Of a stretch of DNA of 64,000 bases, positions 27,201-36,059 are shown one piece after another. The notes under the pieces were generated by a model, which saw only the letters and a program-made list of their open reading frames with translations, was not told the origin of the DNA and made no database searches. The stretch lies in contig CABHOK010000003.1 in assembly GCA_902168205.1 (NCBI GenBank), positions 186,001 to 250,000 of the forward strand, in the 5' to 3' direction. Origin of the DNA: an uncultured Chitinophaga sp. (GTDB taxonomy: Bacteria; Bacteroidota; Bacteroidia; Cytophagales; Cyclobacteriaceae). Positions within the stretch are counted from its first letter, which is position 1; each line of letters opens with the position of its first letter. The position numbers and the translations under genes are program-made.

Positions 27201-27808
27201 GAGATATAGTCAACCCAGCTTGACGTAGTAGCATTCCAGCGCTGTGCTGTTAATTTGCTTTCGAGACTAACTTCGTTGGGAGCGTCATACTCCGTACCTA
27301 CATAAGATATGATCACATTGTTCAATGTAGGTTTTGTTGTATACCCTACAGCATTGATCTGCCAGAAGCGGTCTACCGCGAATGAAGATATATCAGCACC
27401 GGTTGCACCGTTCAGGTTTGTTACTCCCGTAGGGCGCACACTGTTATTGGAAGTTGTATGATACGTTGAGAATTTGAATAGACCGCTGCCCGTACCAGCT
27501 GTCTTGGTAAATGTAAGCGGTATATAATTGCTGCTGCCATAACCCCACGGTATAGTATAGGTACCAGTAGTGGTGCGCATGTTCCATTGCACAATATTGT
27601 TTTCGCCTTCGCTGATAATGTGCCCGCTGCTGTTCCGCGTAATTGCGTTGGTAGCAGGGTTATCAATTACCACAGTGGCACCATTGGCAAGTGTAACTTT
27701 TCCTCCATTCAGTATAAGTCTTCCCTGTGCAAACACCGTGGATGCGGTGAGGAGTAACATGGCAACCCCGGCCATGCACACAACGATATTTCTTATTTTC
27801 TGGGCCAT
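24299..27808 (-). CDS. Large secreted surface protein with T9SS type A sorting domain
   Basis: 1169 aa. The signal peptide ends TASTVFAQ. Residues about 25-240 describe a lamin-like or G8-like beta region; WVASSNSVWSNAANWSTAAGG (cited in part) at about 236 and VPTAADAVYF are typical of autotransporter-like beta-helical surface proteins. A long beta-helix-like section follows (SLNIQTGYTGTISQG...), then Ig-like units (about 870-1080). The C-terminus has VSVYPNPVVNELHIEV and SGVYIIQ, a type A sorting signal removed after export through the type IX system. It is encoded downstream of another surface protein (25 bp gap), in one transcription unit. No catalytic motif was seen; adhesion or a structural role is an inference. 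Confidence 0.85.
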   Translation of the reverse strand: MAQKIRNIVVCMAGVAMLLLTASTVFAQGRLILNGGKVTLANGATVVIDNPATNAITRNSSGHIISEGENNIVQWNMRTTTGTYTIPWGYGSSNYIPLTFTKTAGTGSGLFKFSTYHTTSNNSVRPTGVTNLNGATGADISSFAVDRFWQINAVGYTTKPTLNNVIISYVGTEYDAPNEVSLESKLTAQRWNATTSSWVDYISGGVVNATANTVTIPSINATNLQPWWMVAYPGSNMHWVASSNSVWSNAANWSTAAGGTGGAGVPTAADAVYFESNKVTNCTIDMNATMYSLNIQTGYTGTISQGANPVSVGSTATFGDGIFQGGSADVTVNGLLAIAGTKFTAPSSTLDLKNNFSLTAGTYTHNNGTLKLSGTSGKQTITSNSVNTFNNITVTNTSVATGASIESSQNLAGVLTLGNNVVFDADGSANTAILTLLSTGDSPTRDAAIGILPAGAKVSGSVTVQRYMAIEGPGKGRIYRYIASPLQAATVADIQKEISITGAFTGTSKCSGCTTAASMFAYNEKILTDLNKNGIADADDGYENFPVASNTETLTPGKGYAMFVRGNLMTTALWDVRGEINAGNVTPVAFPLTFTSSGKIGNDGWNLVGNPFPSTIDWDAAKGWTKTNVDAAIYIRDNGLTNTQIAAWNGVTGTNGGSSRIAMGQGFWVKANGNGTPVLTADENVKAAGTQTTFYRKATPENLLRITLANTTTRDEAVVHFRDDASEKFDSHADALKLANATFNLSSLMADGQALAINSLPALGCNNSIKLNVTDIAAGNYTLNFSEYETFPAALQISLTDNFTNSTINVRDAKSYSFAVTSQAASYGNNRFTVNFGWPTVQSDFAVTAQNICSGSDAVVQISNSQSYITYTAQVKNSTLASAPVTGNGSAIQVKVPNAGLTAGIDTLVVTAAINSCSQSVVKTVAIQVEKPTEVSVQNGKLCDSGAVTLNASGAPGNGSYRWYESAQATTPIVGQKEKSYTTPVLQQTKTYYVAAVSAMGCEGTRQAVVAEIVAPKNVTIEVKGDSLVSNYTGGNQWYFNQSILPGATEQAITATKSGVYTVEATFNGCITSATREMIIAGSEHDAVSVSVYPNPVVNELHIEVPASNHDLNIFRLINAAGQPVATLELQRNGSNWTGTFDMKRFASGVYIIQSTDAASAIEVKIIKN

Positions 27809-27833
27809 GGTATAGCAGGTTAAAAGCGTTGTC

Positions 27834-29357
27834 TTATTGAATAACGGTTATATCTAATGTAACATTACCGATCGAACGAGCCGTAACATCCGAGTTGGTG
27901 AAGCCGATGGTAATGCTGTTGTTTGCATCAACACGTGACCATGCTATACCGATGCCGGTAGGCAATGAAGTTCTTGGGTTGATGATTACCGTTGCGTTGG
28001 GAGTTGCTCCGGTTACGGTTACTTTTACCTGGCGTGTACCCGTATAGTTGAAAGCTGTATTGTCGTTAAAGCTCACACTGGTCTTCATCATGTTGGTAAG
28101 TACTGTACCGGCACTTCCTAATTTATAGGTGCCTGCTACATCCAGTTTCGCGGTCGGACTTGTCGTACCTATACCTATATTACCACTTCCATCGATGCGC
28201 ATGCGTTCGTTGGAACCTTGTGAAGTACCACCGGTCATGAAGATAACGGCTTTGGCAACTGTACCGGTACCAATCAACAGGTTCTGTCCTATATTATACA
28301 GGTAAGCATCGTTGGCCGCACCCATTACACCACCGTTATAGCTTCCGCTGTTTATACCCATGTTTACATAGTTGGTGGTTTCGCTTCCATTGTTGGCAGT
28401 AGCTACAACATCCGAAGATGCATTGTTGCCTGATGAAAGGTTCTGTATATTAAACTGCAGGTAATTATTGATTGTACCTTTTGAGTATAGCGCGTTAACA
28501 GAAGTTGTTGTACCGGCATCGATCAATACCTTTTCAGGGTTGGTGCCATCAAATGTAGCGCTACCGACAGCCATTCTTCCGTTTTGCAGACGCATGATTT
28601 CTGTTGTGGCTGTAGTCTGAAAATTATAGCTGCTGAAAACCATCGGCTCATCACCGTCATCGCCTACTATAAAATCAAGACCTCCGTTGTTGTTACTGCC
28701 GCGTGCACCGAACTCGAAGAAGTCAGTACCAGCCGAGCTACCTTTCATACGGAAGTTCCCATTGGCATCTACAAAAAATTTAGGTTTGTAGAAGTTTGCT
28801 GCAGGCGCTTCAAACTGCATGGCGGAGCGCACGTAACTTACTTTCTCAGTACCATCCGTATAGTCAGTATAATTTTGAATAAGTCCTAAAGTTTCGCGTG
28901 TACCCATTTCGAGATACGACTGACTGTTTGATTTAAAGATGAGTTGTTTGTTATCGGTAGTTCCGATAAAGTTGGTGGCCGCTGCTGTGCCGGCATTACC
29001 TTTCAGTGACCAGCCTCCGTTGCCGGAAGAATTTTGCACCATAAAAGGTATCCAGGTCGTACCACTCCAGTAATAAAAACCAGGCACCACATTGTTAGGC
29101 TCCGTGCCTGCAGTAGCTGTGTTATATACCAGCAAACTTACTGCTGGTGATGTTACAGGTCCTGTAGTGTTAGTAGCAGTCAAGGCTACGCGTGGTATAA
29201 GAACTCCGGATGTGGTGGACGAAATATCCAGCATCGCAGAAGCGTCAGGTGTGGCACCCGTTGCATTAACGCCAACGTTCTGTGCGCGCAGTGTGGAGAA
29301 AAATCCCAGGCTAAGTATACCTGTCAGCAGCACATACATCCATACAAACTTTTTCAT
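27834..29357 (-). CDS. Secreted tail-fibre-like beta-structural surface protein
   Basis: 507 aa from the ATG at 29357 (MKKFVWMYVLLTGILSLGFF); an ATG three codons upstream is also possible. The signal peptide ends at about FSTLRAQ. The mature start NVGVNATGATPDASAMLDISST and the later NIGIGTTSPTAKLDVAG are typical of Bacteroidota proteins related to trimeric phage tail-fibre or adhesin head regions. The middle is low-complexity, with many Asn, Gly and Thr. The C-terminal 90 residues form a small beta domain (RQVKVTVTGATPNATVII...) with no T9SS signature recognised. It precedes the T9SS surface protein gene by 25 bp in the same direction and could assist it. The function is not known. Confidence 0.75.
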   Translation of the reverse strand: MKKFVWMYVLLTGILSLGFFSTLRAQNVGVNATGATPDASAMLDISSTTSGVLIPRVALTATNTTGPVTSPAVSLLVYNTATAGTEPNNVVPGFYYWSGTTWIPFMVQNSSGNGGWSLKGNAGTAAATNFIGTTDNKQLIFKSNSQSYLEMGTRETLGLIQNYTDYTDGTEKVSYVRSAMQFEAPAANFYKPKFFVDANGNFRMKGSSAGTDFFEFGARGSNNNGGLDFIVGDDGDEPMVFSSYNFQTTATTEIMRLQNGRMAVGSATFDGTNPEKVLIDAGTTTSVNALYSKGTINNYLQFNIQNLSSGNNASSDVVATANNGSETTNYVNMGINSGSYNGGVMGAANDAYLYNIGQNLLIGTGTVAKAVIFMTGGTSQGSNERMRIDGSGNIGIGTTSPTAKLDVAGTYKLGSAGTVLTNMMKTSVSFNDNTAFNYTGTRQVKVTVTGATPNATVIINPRTSLPTGIGIAWSRVDANNSITIGFTNSDVTARSIGNVTLDITVIQ

Positions 29358-29899
29358 ACTTCTCATTTCTTTTAACTCTTGATTGGCATTTGACAAGAAG
29401 TCGACCAAAGCAGGTAGTGTGTCTGAAGGCAATGAAAATGCATGTACTATATTTGTGCTTTGTCAAGAAAAATGAGATTCGTTTTTCCGGAAAGTTAGAA
29501 TACGATCAATTAAAGAGCTTTTAAAGCTTTGACCGGCTTCATTTTTAAAATCACATCATACATAAAATGTGATTTTTTATAAGGGGATCATTGGAGGATA
29601 ATCCGTTAATAAGATTCATAAAATCAAATTGGGAATAATTCCAGAATGGATTTGAACGATGAAAGGTAAAATCTGGCGTTGAATGCTTTACTAACGTTGT
29701 TGAATGGATGTTTGTGAAATCCACACTCCACTCTTTATTTATATGGAACGGTGTGTTGCTGCTGCCTGCCCGCAAGAGAAAGAAGTCCGCAATAATTTTA
29801 CGCTGTTCGCTTTTTTACAATTCGTGCCGCTGCCCGTCTGTTTCCTTTGCTAAAGATTTTTACCGGGACAAATCTTTAAAAATTGTAAAATCAAACATC
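29358..29899. other. Intergenic region with two hairpins
   Basis: 542 bp. The hairpin at 29549-29578 has 10-bp arms (AAAATCACAT and ATGTGATTTT) and runs into TTTTTT on the plus strand. A second hairpin at 29851-29878 (TAAAGATT and AATCTTTA) lies just upstream of the next ATG. A short minus-strand reading frame (29551-29775) has no features of a gene. TATATTTG at 29448-29455 fits a -7 box but no gene follows closely. Confidence 0.4.
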
Positions 29900-30373
29900 A
29901 TGAAAACGAATAACATTTTAATGGTGATCAGTGTATTCACCATTTTCCTATTGTCAAAGTGTAATACCCAACATCCACAGAACAATGCGAAACTCGAAGA
30001 AGCGAAGGCAGCCATCGCAGCCAGTAACAATATTTACTTTGAAGCTTTTGCAAAAGGTGACTCTTCGATCTTTATTAATCGTTACGCAAAAGACTGTTGT
30101 ATTCTCGCTCCCAACGTACCGGCTATGTGCGGTGAGGATGCTCCACTCCATTTTTTCAGAGTTGCGTATCACGATATAGGTTTACGAAACGGAAAGTTTA
30201 TTACTACCGCGGTATATGGCGATGGTGAAGAATATGTTACCGAGGAAGGACTATGGCAATCATTTGATGCCAACAACGTAATGTTCGATGACGGTAAATT
30301 TCTTGTCTTGTGGAAGAAAACTCCGGAAGGCTGGAAGATGTACCGCGACTCCTTCAGCAGTAATAAGAAGTAA
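29900..30373 (+). CDS. SnoaL/DUF4440-like lipoprotein
   Basis: 157 aa from the ATG at 29900; the frame is open upstream, but this start gives a lipoprotein signal (MKTNNILMVISVFTIFLLSK then Cys). The mature protein contains a single cystatin-like alpha+beta NTF2 fold as in the DUF4440 family: KAAIAASNNIYFEAFAKGDS, FINRYAKDC, and a closing LVLWKKTPEGWKMYRDSF. This pattern is that of ketosteroid-isomerase-like small proteins; their roles are mixed (isomerase, calmodulin-association-like or unknown). It would sit on the periplasmic face of a membrane. It is a single gene with a possible terminator after it. Confidence 0.82.
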   Translation: MKTNNILMVISVFTIFLLSKCNTQHPQNNAKLEEAKAAIAASNNIYFEAFAKGDSSIFINRYAKDCCILAPNVPAMCGEDAPLHFFRVAYHDIGLRNGKFITTAVYGDGEEYVTEEGLWQSFDANNVMFDDGKFLVLWKKTPEGWKMYRDSFSSNKK

Positions 30374-30383
30374 TTATAGTATG

Positions 30384-30419
30384 CCGACTGACAGGCCACT
30401 CATTGAACCGGTCAGTCGG
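30384..30419. terminator. Possible hairpin terminator between convergent genes
   Basis: CCGACTGAC and GTCAGTCGG form a 9-bp stem with an 18-nt loop, 11 bp after the lipoprotein stop codon and 8 bp before the end of the convergent glycosidase gene. No clear U tract is present. Confidence 0.45.
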
Positions 30420-30426
30420 TATAGAA

Positions 30427-32703
30427 TTACTTTTTAACGAAACGAATAACTTTACTTCTGCGCGGACTTTGCAGTTTCACAAAGTGTGCTCCGGCAACCA
30501 GATTCCCCAGATCCAGCGTAATTACATTTCTGCCTTGCAGGTTTGATTGCGTGTAGTGTATTCGGCTATATACATCCATAACCTCAAGTGCGGTATAGGA
30601 ACCATCAGAATGGATAGTGAATTCCCGTTCTACCAGCGTTGGCCACGCGGTCACTGTTTCTCCTGCTATATATTTTTCGATTGCCTCATTACTGGTGCGG
30701 GCGGAAGTACTCACGGGTTCCAGTAGCCATTGAGCGCTTTGCCAACTGGTATAGATCGTGCCGTGCTGCGCATAACTAGCAAGGTTCTCAATATGTATAA
30801 AGTGATTGCTCTGCCATACATTCTTAAACCGTATATATCCACTGCCGGCATCTTCCGTAGACCATCGCGAACTGGACCATCCGGGTGTGCGCGTGGTACA
30901 TTGTATATAACCGGTAAGATTTTCAATATGCATGTATTCGCCTGTACTGACGTTGCGTAGCTCACGCTGTCCATTGCCTATATCTTCCATTACCCACTGA
31001 TACGTTGTGCCCGAGGGTGATGTGCCGTAGCGCACGCGATCACCACCATCGTACAAGTATGTATTCTGCCAGCGGTTCTTGATATAGTATGCGGACGATG
31101 GTTGTGATGTGCCACTGGCAAATTGTATCCAGTTTATGTTGTAGCCGCCTGTTGTAGCGTATAGTCGTAACGTTTGCACCCCGGCTGTTAAAACCGCTGT
31201 AGTTGTGATGGTAGTCCAGTTTTGCCAGCCACCGGTGTTCGGTATAGCAGCAGTAGTCAGCATGGTGGAGCCATTTCGTAATTGTAGTTGTCCACCGGTG
31301 TTCGGACTTGCCACCCGCAGGCTAATGGTATAGCTACCGGCTGATGCTACATTGACAGAATAATCCATCCAGTCGTTGGCATCGATCCACCCTACATTTG
31401 TGCCACCACCACTGTCTGATGTGTTTTCGGTTTGTATACCATTCATGGCGCTATAACTTTCAGCCTGAATGGTGCCTGGTATGGGAGAAGCTGTAGGCGG
31501 ACTTCCGCCATCTACATTGTTCATAACAGCTACAGCATCATTCAGGCGCAATGCTACAAAGTGATTGAAGGCGGTGTTCAGCTGTGCCTGTTTAGCAGCA
31601 TCGTTTAAATATTTTTTACGAAGTGTAAATAACCGGTGTACATTCCGGAGATCATTTTCCGTATAGGGCACTCCGGTATATTGCTGAATGCGTACCAGGT
31701 ATCGGAATCCGTTTTCAACGGTGGGTTCAAATATAGTGCCCTCACCAAAATCGTTGAAGGTGGCAAGTTGAAGGAAGTCCAGGTTGGATTTATACTGATC
31801 ATATCGGCCGAGTGTCTCATTCAGAGTCACTCCGTTGTTTTCAGGTATATAAAAATAGCTGGATCCTGCACCGCCTTCCACATAGTAATCATGAAAGCCG
31901 GGATAGGCGACACCCATCACCGTTTTCAGTGTTGGTGCGCGGTTGCTATAGAAGTTTGTAATGCCGGTAAGATAGTCGCTATAAATCCAGGTATATTCTC
32001 CGTCAGCAGCAGAGCCGGCATCGCCCGACTCATACCAAAGTGTCAGGAACTCAACATCTTCACCGGCATGGGAGAGTATATCTGTCCAGGCCGCCGGTGT
32101 CTGATGTGTGATCGGTCCGAATACACCTACCAACGGGTCGTTACCGCTACCATGCCGTATATAGTTTGACTTATTGAAATAGTTATCACGTGCATATGCT
32201 ATACTGTTTCGGGCATTCTGAATATTTCCCCAGAAGCGATCTTCGAGTATCAGTCCGAATTGTATACCTACCGAAGATGTCTTGTCGATCATGGCGTTGG
32301 AGTTGGTGAGCAGACTTCCTACATCACCATTGCTCCCTTCTGATCCATACCAATCCATCAGTACACCATCTATACCGGCAAGTTTCATAAGCAGAAGGTG
32401 ATATTCGACTACATGAGGATCGTTACTCGCATACGGCCCGATAAGCGGATAGTAGTGCGAGGCGATCTGCCGTCTGCCATTCGCATCTACTATATTCGGG
32501 TTACGCGTATTCATTGTCCAATGCCAGCCCCACGAGTAATTTTGTCCGGCAACCGGATTTTGTGGAGCATCGAACCACGGCATATAGTGCATATATACTT
32601 TGGTGGTATTGGTTTTAGGAACCTGGGCAGGCTGACTATAGAGGGATACTGTCCCCGTAAAAACCAGCAGCCATAAAATGAAGAACCGTAAGAATGTTTT
32701 CAT
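30427..32703 (-). CDS. Secreted GH71/99-like glycoside hydrolase with CBM6, beta-trefoil and T9SS domains
   Basis: 758 aa. A signal peptide (ending SLYSQ) is followed by the catalytic barrel (about 30-400): HYMPWFDAP, GWHWTM, HYYPLIGPYASNDPHVVEYH, and IDGVLMDWYG. The C-terminal barrel motif TFNDFGEGTIFEPT resembles the catalytic loop of GH99 endo-alpha-mannosidases, with NDFGE where GH99 has NEW/xE. A CBM6 lies at about 405-527 (TIQAESYSAMNGIQTENTSDSGGG, cited in part). A ricin-like beta-trefoil region follows (about 535-665), then a type A T9SS signal (about 685-758, ending SKVIRFVKK). The enzyme is secreted to the surface and probably acts on mannan- or glucan-type polysaccharide. A candidate LacI-family site lies 95 bp upstream of its ATG. 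Confidence 0.85.
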   Translation of the reverse strand: MKTFLRFFILWLLVFTGTVSLYSQPAQVPKTNTTKVYMHYMPWFDAPQNPVAGQNYSWGWHWTMNTRNPNIVDANGRRQIASHYYPLIGPYASNDPHVVEYHLLLMKLAGIDGVLMDWYGSEGSNGDVGSLLTNSNAMIDKTSSVGIQFGLILEDRFWGNIQNARNSIAYARDNYFNKSNYIRHGSGNDPLVGVFGPITHQTPAAWTDILSHAGEDVEFLTLWYESGDAGSAADGEYTWIYSDYLTGITNFYSNRAPTLKTVMGVAYPGFHDYYVEGGAGSSYFYIPENNGVTLNETLGRYDQYKSNLDFLQLATFNDFGEGTIFEPTVENGFRYLVRIQQYTGVPYTENDLRNVHRLFTLRKKYLNDAAKQAQLNTAFNHFVALRLNDAVAVMNNVDGGSPPTASPIPGTIQAESYSAMNGIQTENTSDSGGGTNVGWIDANDWMDYSVNVASAGSYTISLRVASPNTGGQLQLRNGSTMLTTAAIPNTGGWQNWTTITTTAVLTAGVQTLRLYATTGGYNINWIQFASGTSQPSSAYYIKNRWQNTYLYDGGDRVRYGTSPSGTTYQWVMEDIGNGQRELRNVSTGEYMHIENLTGYIQCTTRTPGWSSSRWSTEDAGSGYIRFKNVWQSNHFIHIENLASYAQHGTIYTSWQSAQWLLEPVSTSARTSNEAIEKYIAGETVTAWPTLVEREFTIHSDGSYTALEVMDVYSRIHYTQSNLQGRNVITLDLGNLVAGAHFVKLQSPRRSKVIRFVKK

Positions 32704-33013
32704 AATGCAAACAAGTTTTGGTTAAATGAAACTATATATTGACCGGCAGGGCAGGCGAAGGTCAAGATCAGCGAGATATCACGGAATAGCCGTAAACGTT
32801 TTCGATGTTATAGAACAATTTTGATTTAGGGAAAAGAAAAAAATAGAAAAATAGCTTTTGATCTTTTTCAAACGGTTGCAAAAATGGAGGTGATGATTAA
32901 CGTTTTAACAGTTGATGAAAAACAGCAGAGATGTTGTCACACTCATGTCTTAACAATATATACTATAGCAGCGTTAAATGGTGCCGTATAGTTTACACGA
33001 TAGTGATGTCGAT
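32704..33013. other. Promoter region of the glycosidase gene
   Basis: 310 bp, AT-rich, between the glycosidase start and the end of the P-type ATPase gene (both minus). It contains the palindrome described separately (32791-32804) and a weaker AACGTT at 32899-32904. No clear TAnnTTTG box or terminator was found. Confidence 0.35.
32791..32804. promoter_or_regulatory. Candidate LacI-family operator before the glycosidase gene
   Basis: CGTAAACGTTTTCG is a palindrome (CG-t-AAACGTTT-t-CG) with one mismatched pair and a central CpG, the typical look of LacI-family sites. It lies 95 bp upstream of the glycosidase ATG. The same AAACGTTT core occurs upstream of the alginate lyase gene. Confidence 0.4.
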
Positions 33014-35608
33014 TTATAGTCTTACGATATTGAATTTCTTGGCAAGTTGATTCACAATCATGCCGGCAAAGCTGAATGCAAGCACAACCATCCAGTCTGA
33101 CGTGCTGATCGGAAAAATAGATAACACTTTTTTAACAGGTTCTATCAGATGCAATATCGCGATGATACCTATACATATACCAAGCGAAAACCAGACGTAT
33201 CGGTTGCGCACAATTTCAGAACGAAAGAAATTACTTTCCGATGCATGCATATTAAATACATGAAGCAATTGCGAACCGATCATCGTAAAGAAAAGTATAT
33301 TGTTAGCGCGGTTCGTGTCCCATTCACTGCCACTGTCCAGACTATAGTGTCCAAAGAATACAGCACCAATACTGGCAGCACTGATTATCGCAGAGTAGAA
33401 GATAATGCCTTTCCAATGTGGCGTGTCAATGATTGGTTCGCGGGTACTGCGTGGCGGATGTTTCATCACCATGGCGTTACCGGGTGTAAGCCCTAAAGCA
33501 ATAGCAGGGAGTACATCCGTGATCAGGTTTATAAAGAGTATCTGCAACGGAAGCAGTGTAAAATTCAGGTTAAGTGTTGCCGATACAGCAATGGTAAACA
33601 ATTCACTCAGGTTACAGGATAATAGAAAGATCACGAACTTCCGGATGTTATCGAAGATGACGCGGCCTTGTTTAATAGCACGCACGATCGATGAAAACGA
33701 ATCATCTTGTAAAATCATGTCCGCTACATCCTGGGCAACCTGTGTTCCGCGTTGGCCCATCGCTATACCTATATCTGCTTTCTTGAGTGCAGGCGCGTCA
33801 TTAACACCATCGCCTGTCATGCCTACGATGTGTTCTTTATCCTGGTATACCTGGATAAGATCGAGTTTATGGCCGGGCGTAACCCGGGCAAAGACGTGGC
33901 TGTTCAGCCACTTGTCTTTATCCTGGTCGGTTAGCTGATTATATGCTTTCATGGATACACCCAGTATAGCATCTTCTTTGACACCGGATACGATACCCAA
34001 CTGGCGGGCAATCTCTTTTGCGGTCTGCGGATGATCGCCCGTGATCATCACTACTTTTATACCGGCTGTTTTACATTCATGTATAGCCTGCGCAACATCT
34101 GCTCTGGGGGGATCGATCAATCCGATCATGCCGAGAAAAGTAAGATCAGTGGCTTCAGCAGTTTCACTGTTGTTTTCTTTTGATGCCAGCCCGATAACTT
34201 TATACCCGGACGCAGCAAGTTTTTCGCCTTCGCGCAAAAGGTTTTGCTTTGATTCATCTGAAAGTATCTCCTGGTTCTGATGCTGCTTTTGACAGAGTTT
34301 CAGAATTTCTTCCAGTGCTCCTTTTGCATAGAGTATATATCCTGATTCTTTCTTGTGCACCGTAAGCATCCGCTTGCTTTCTGATGAGAATGGTTCTTCA
34401 TTTACTTTCGGAAACTGTTTGCGTACTTCTTCAATCGCTATATACTGTTGAGCATAGTTTAGCAACGCAATCTCCAGCGGGTCGCCAATTTCTTTGCCAT
34501 CTCCATCGGCTGTCGCTGTGTTGCAGAGAATGCAAGCCTCTAATATAGGTTGATGTGTATCCTGGGATGACTCCGCAGAAGGGAAGATCTCTTTCACCGT
34601 CATGCGGTTTTCTGTAAGTGTACCAGTCTTATCCGTGCAGATCACCGTGGTGCCTCCCAACGTTTCCACTGCCGATAATTTTTTTACAAGTACGTTATGC
34701 CGTGCCATGGCAAGCATGCCGCGCGCTAACCCCAGCGTGGCAACAATGGGAAGTCCTTCCGGTATAGCGGCTACAGCCAGTGCAATTGAAGTGTTGAGCA
34801 CTTGCATCAGGTCTTGTCCCATCTGCCATCCTATAATAAAAATGATCACGACCAATACCACGGTAATCTGAATCAGCCGCTTGCTGAGCACTTCCAATTT
34901 CTTTTCCAACGGAGTGGCTGTCTGTTTTGCCGATTGAACCATGTTAGCAATTTTACCAAGCTCAGTTTTCATGCCGGTGCCCGTAACAATACACCAGCCG
35001 TTTCCATTAGTAACAAAAGTTCCTTTGAACAACATGTTGGTTTGCTCAGCCAATGGAGTATCGTTGCCCAGTATATCGGTCTTTTTTTCGGCTGGTACTG
35101 ATTCGCCTGTCAAGGCAGATTCATTTACCTGCAGACGCGAGAGTTTAAAAAGTCTGCCATCAGCGGGCATCATATCACCCGCCTCGAGAAAGAGTATATC
35201 TCCGGGCACTATTTCAGCAGCATCCATCTCGTTAAGCTTGCCATCGCGCATTACTTTGGCGCGTACGGTAGAAAGTTTTTGCAATGCTTCCATCGAACGG
35301 CTTGCCTGGAATTCCATATAGAACCCGATGAGCGAATTCACCAGGATCACAATCAGTATAGCACCTGCATCAAGCCACTCCTGAAAATATAGCGACATAC
35401 CCGCTGCGAATATCAACAGGTATACAATCGGACTTTTAAACTGTCGCAACAGAATCAGCCACCAGGGTTGCTGCTTGCTTTGTTCAAGCACGTTGCGGCC
35501 AAATTCCTGTAATCTTTTTTGCGCGAGCCCGGTTGAAATACCGCGGGCCGTATCGGTCTGTAACTGATTAACGACAGTGTTGATATCTATACTATATTCA
35601 GCTTGCAT
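33014..35608 (-). CDS. Calcium-type cation-transporting P-type ATPase (P2A)
   Basis: 864 aa from the ATG at 35608 (MQAEYSIDI); an upstream in-frame ATG adds 13 residues. The N-terminal cation ATPase domain (about 1-75) leads to helices M1/M2 and an actuator domain with TGES. Motifs: PEGLP in the fourth helix (IPEGLPIV, typical of Ca2+ pumps), DKTGTLTENRM (about 324), KGALEEI nucleotide-binding, and GDGVNDAPAL (about 601). Ten membrane helices are expected. It probably exports Ca2+ or Mn2+ from the cytoplasm. A full CCTGATTTTTGTCAGG palindrome is 242 bp upstream, which suggests low-oxygen control. There is no neighbouring operon gene. Confidence 0.92.
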   Translation of the reverse strand: MQAEYSIDINTVVNQLQTDTARGISTGLAQKRLQEFGRNVLEQSKQQPWWLILLRQFKSPIVYLLIFAAGMSLYFQEWLDAGAILIVILVNSLIGFYMEFQASRSMEALQKLSTVRAKVMRDGKLNEMDAAEIVPGDILFLEAGDMMPADGRLFKLSRLQVNESALTGESVPAEKKTDILGNDTPLAEQTNMLFKGTFVTNGNGWCIVTGTGMKTELGKIANMVQSAKQTATPLEKKLEVLSKRLIQITVVLVVIIFIIGWQMGQDLMQVLNTSIALAVAAIPEGLPIVATLGLARGMLAMARHNVLVKKLSAVETLGGTTVICTDKTGTLTENRMTVKEIFPSAESSQDTHQPILEACILCNTATADGDGKEIGDPLEIALLNYAQQYIAIEEVRKQFPKVNEEPFSSESKRMLTVHKKESGYILYAKGALEEILKLCQKQHQNQEILSDESKQNLLREGEKLAASGYKVIGLASKENNSETAEATDLTFLGMIGLIDPPRADVAQAIHECKTAGIKVVMITGDHPQTAKEIARQLGIVSGVKEDAILGVSMKAYNQLTDQDKDKWLNSHVFARVTPGHKLDLIQVYQDKEHIVGMTGDGVNDAPALKKADIGIAMGQRGTQVAQDVADMILQDDSFSSIVRAIKQGRVIFDNIRKFVIFLLSCNLSELFTIAVSATLNLNFTLLPLQILFINLITDVLPAIALGLTPGNAMVMKHPPRSTREPIIDTPHWKGIIFYSAIISAASIGAVFFGHYSLDSGSEWDTNRANNILFFTMIGSQLLHVFNMHASESNFFRSEIVRNRYVWFSLGICIGIIAILHLIEPVKKVLSIFPISTSDWMVVLAFSFAGMIVNQLAKKFNIVRL

Positions 35609-36059
35609 ACGTGTAAATTTATTCTGACCATATCGATCTGGCCGCACTCTTCAAGACAATCTGTTCTGTAAAAATATATGCCACTCGGGTTTTGCCGGAT
35701 AGCAAACTATAGAGATATCTTACAATCTCATCAAGTAACGTATGTCCTGTATCGTAATTTATATAAAGGTTCGTGTGTTTCGTGCAGAAGGTAAAGATCG
35801 CCTGCGCGCAAATGCAAAATTGGAACGGATACGTGCAGGAAACCTGATTTTTGTCAGGTTTTGATGTGCTGGCGACCTGTGCAAATCATAATCGAACACG
35901 GATGGGCTACGTGCGGCACTTAGGTATGCTAAGGGTAATACTTAGATTCATTTTCTTTATATAGGTGATAGCCGGAATATGCGAGAGTTTCGAGTTTTGT
36001 ACTGTGTTATGTGAGACAGTTGTTGTAATTTCAGCAATCGTGTTAATGCTCCCCTTGCT
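35609..36059. other. Divergent intergenic region with Crp/Fnr-type site
   Basis: 451 bp between the divergent ATPase and PAS-protein genes. Besides the operator-like palindrome at 35843-35858 the region is AT-rich, and no unambiguous TAnnTTTG box on either strand was seen. Confidence 0.4.
35843..35858. promoter_or_regulatory. Crp/Fnr-type palindrome upstream of the P-type ATPase gene
   Basis: CCTGATTTTTGTCAGG, identical in all 16 positions to the site upstream of ccoN. It lies 242 bp from the ATPase ATG and 209 bp from the ATG of the divergent PAS protein. The orientation of the T-rich spacer relative to the ATPase gene is the same as in the ccoN, hemN and usp copies, which favours the ATPase as target. 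Confidence 0.55.

Noticed and set aside
29551-29775. 74-aa minus-strand reading frame between two genes
   Set aside because: No signal peptide, no family-like motif, and it runs through a perfect hairpin with a T run that looks like a terminator.
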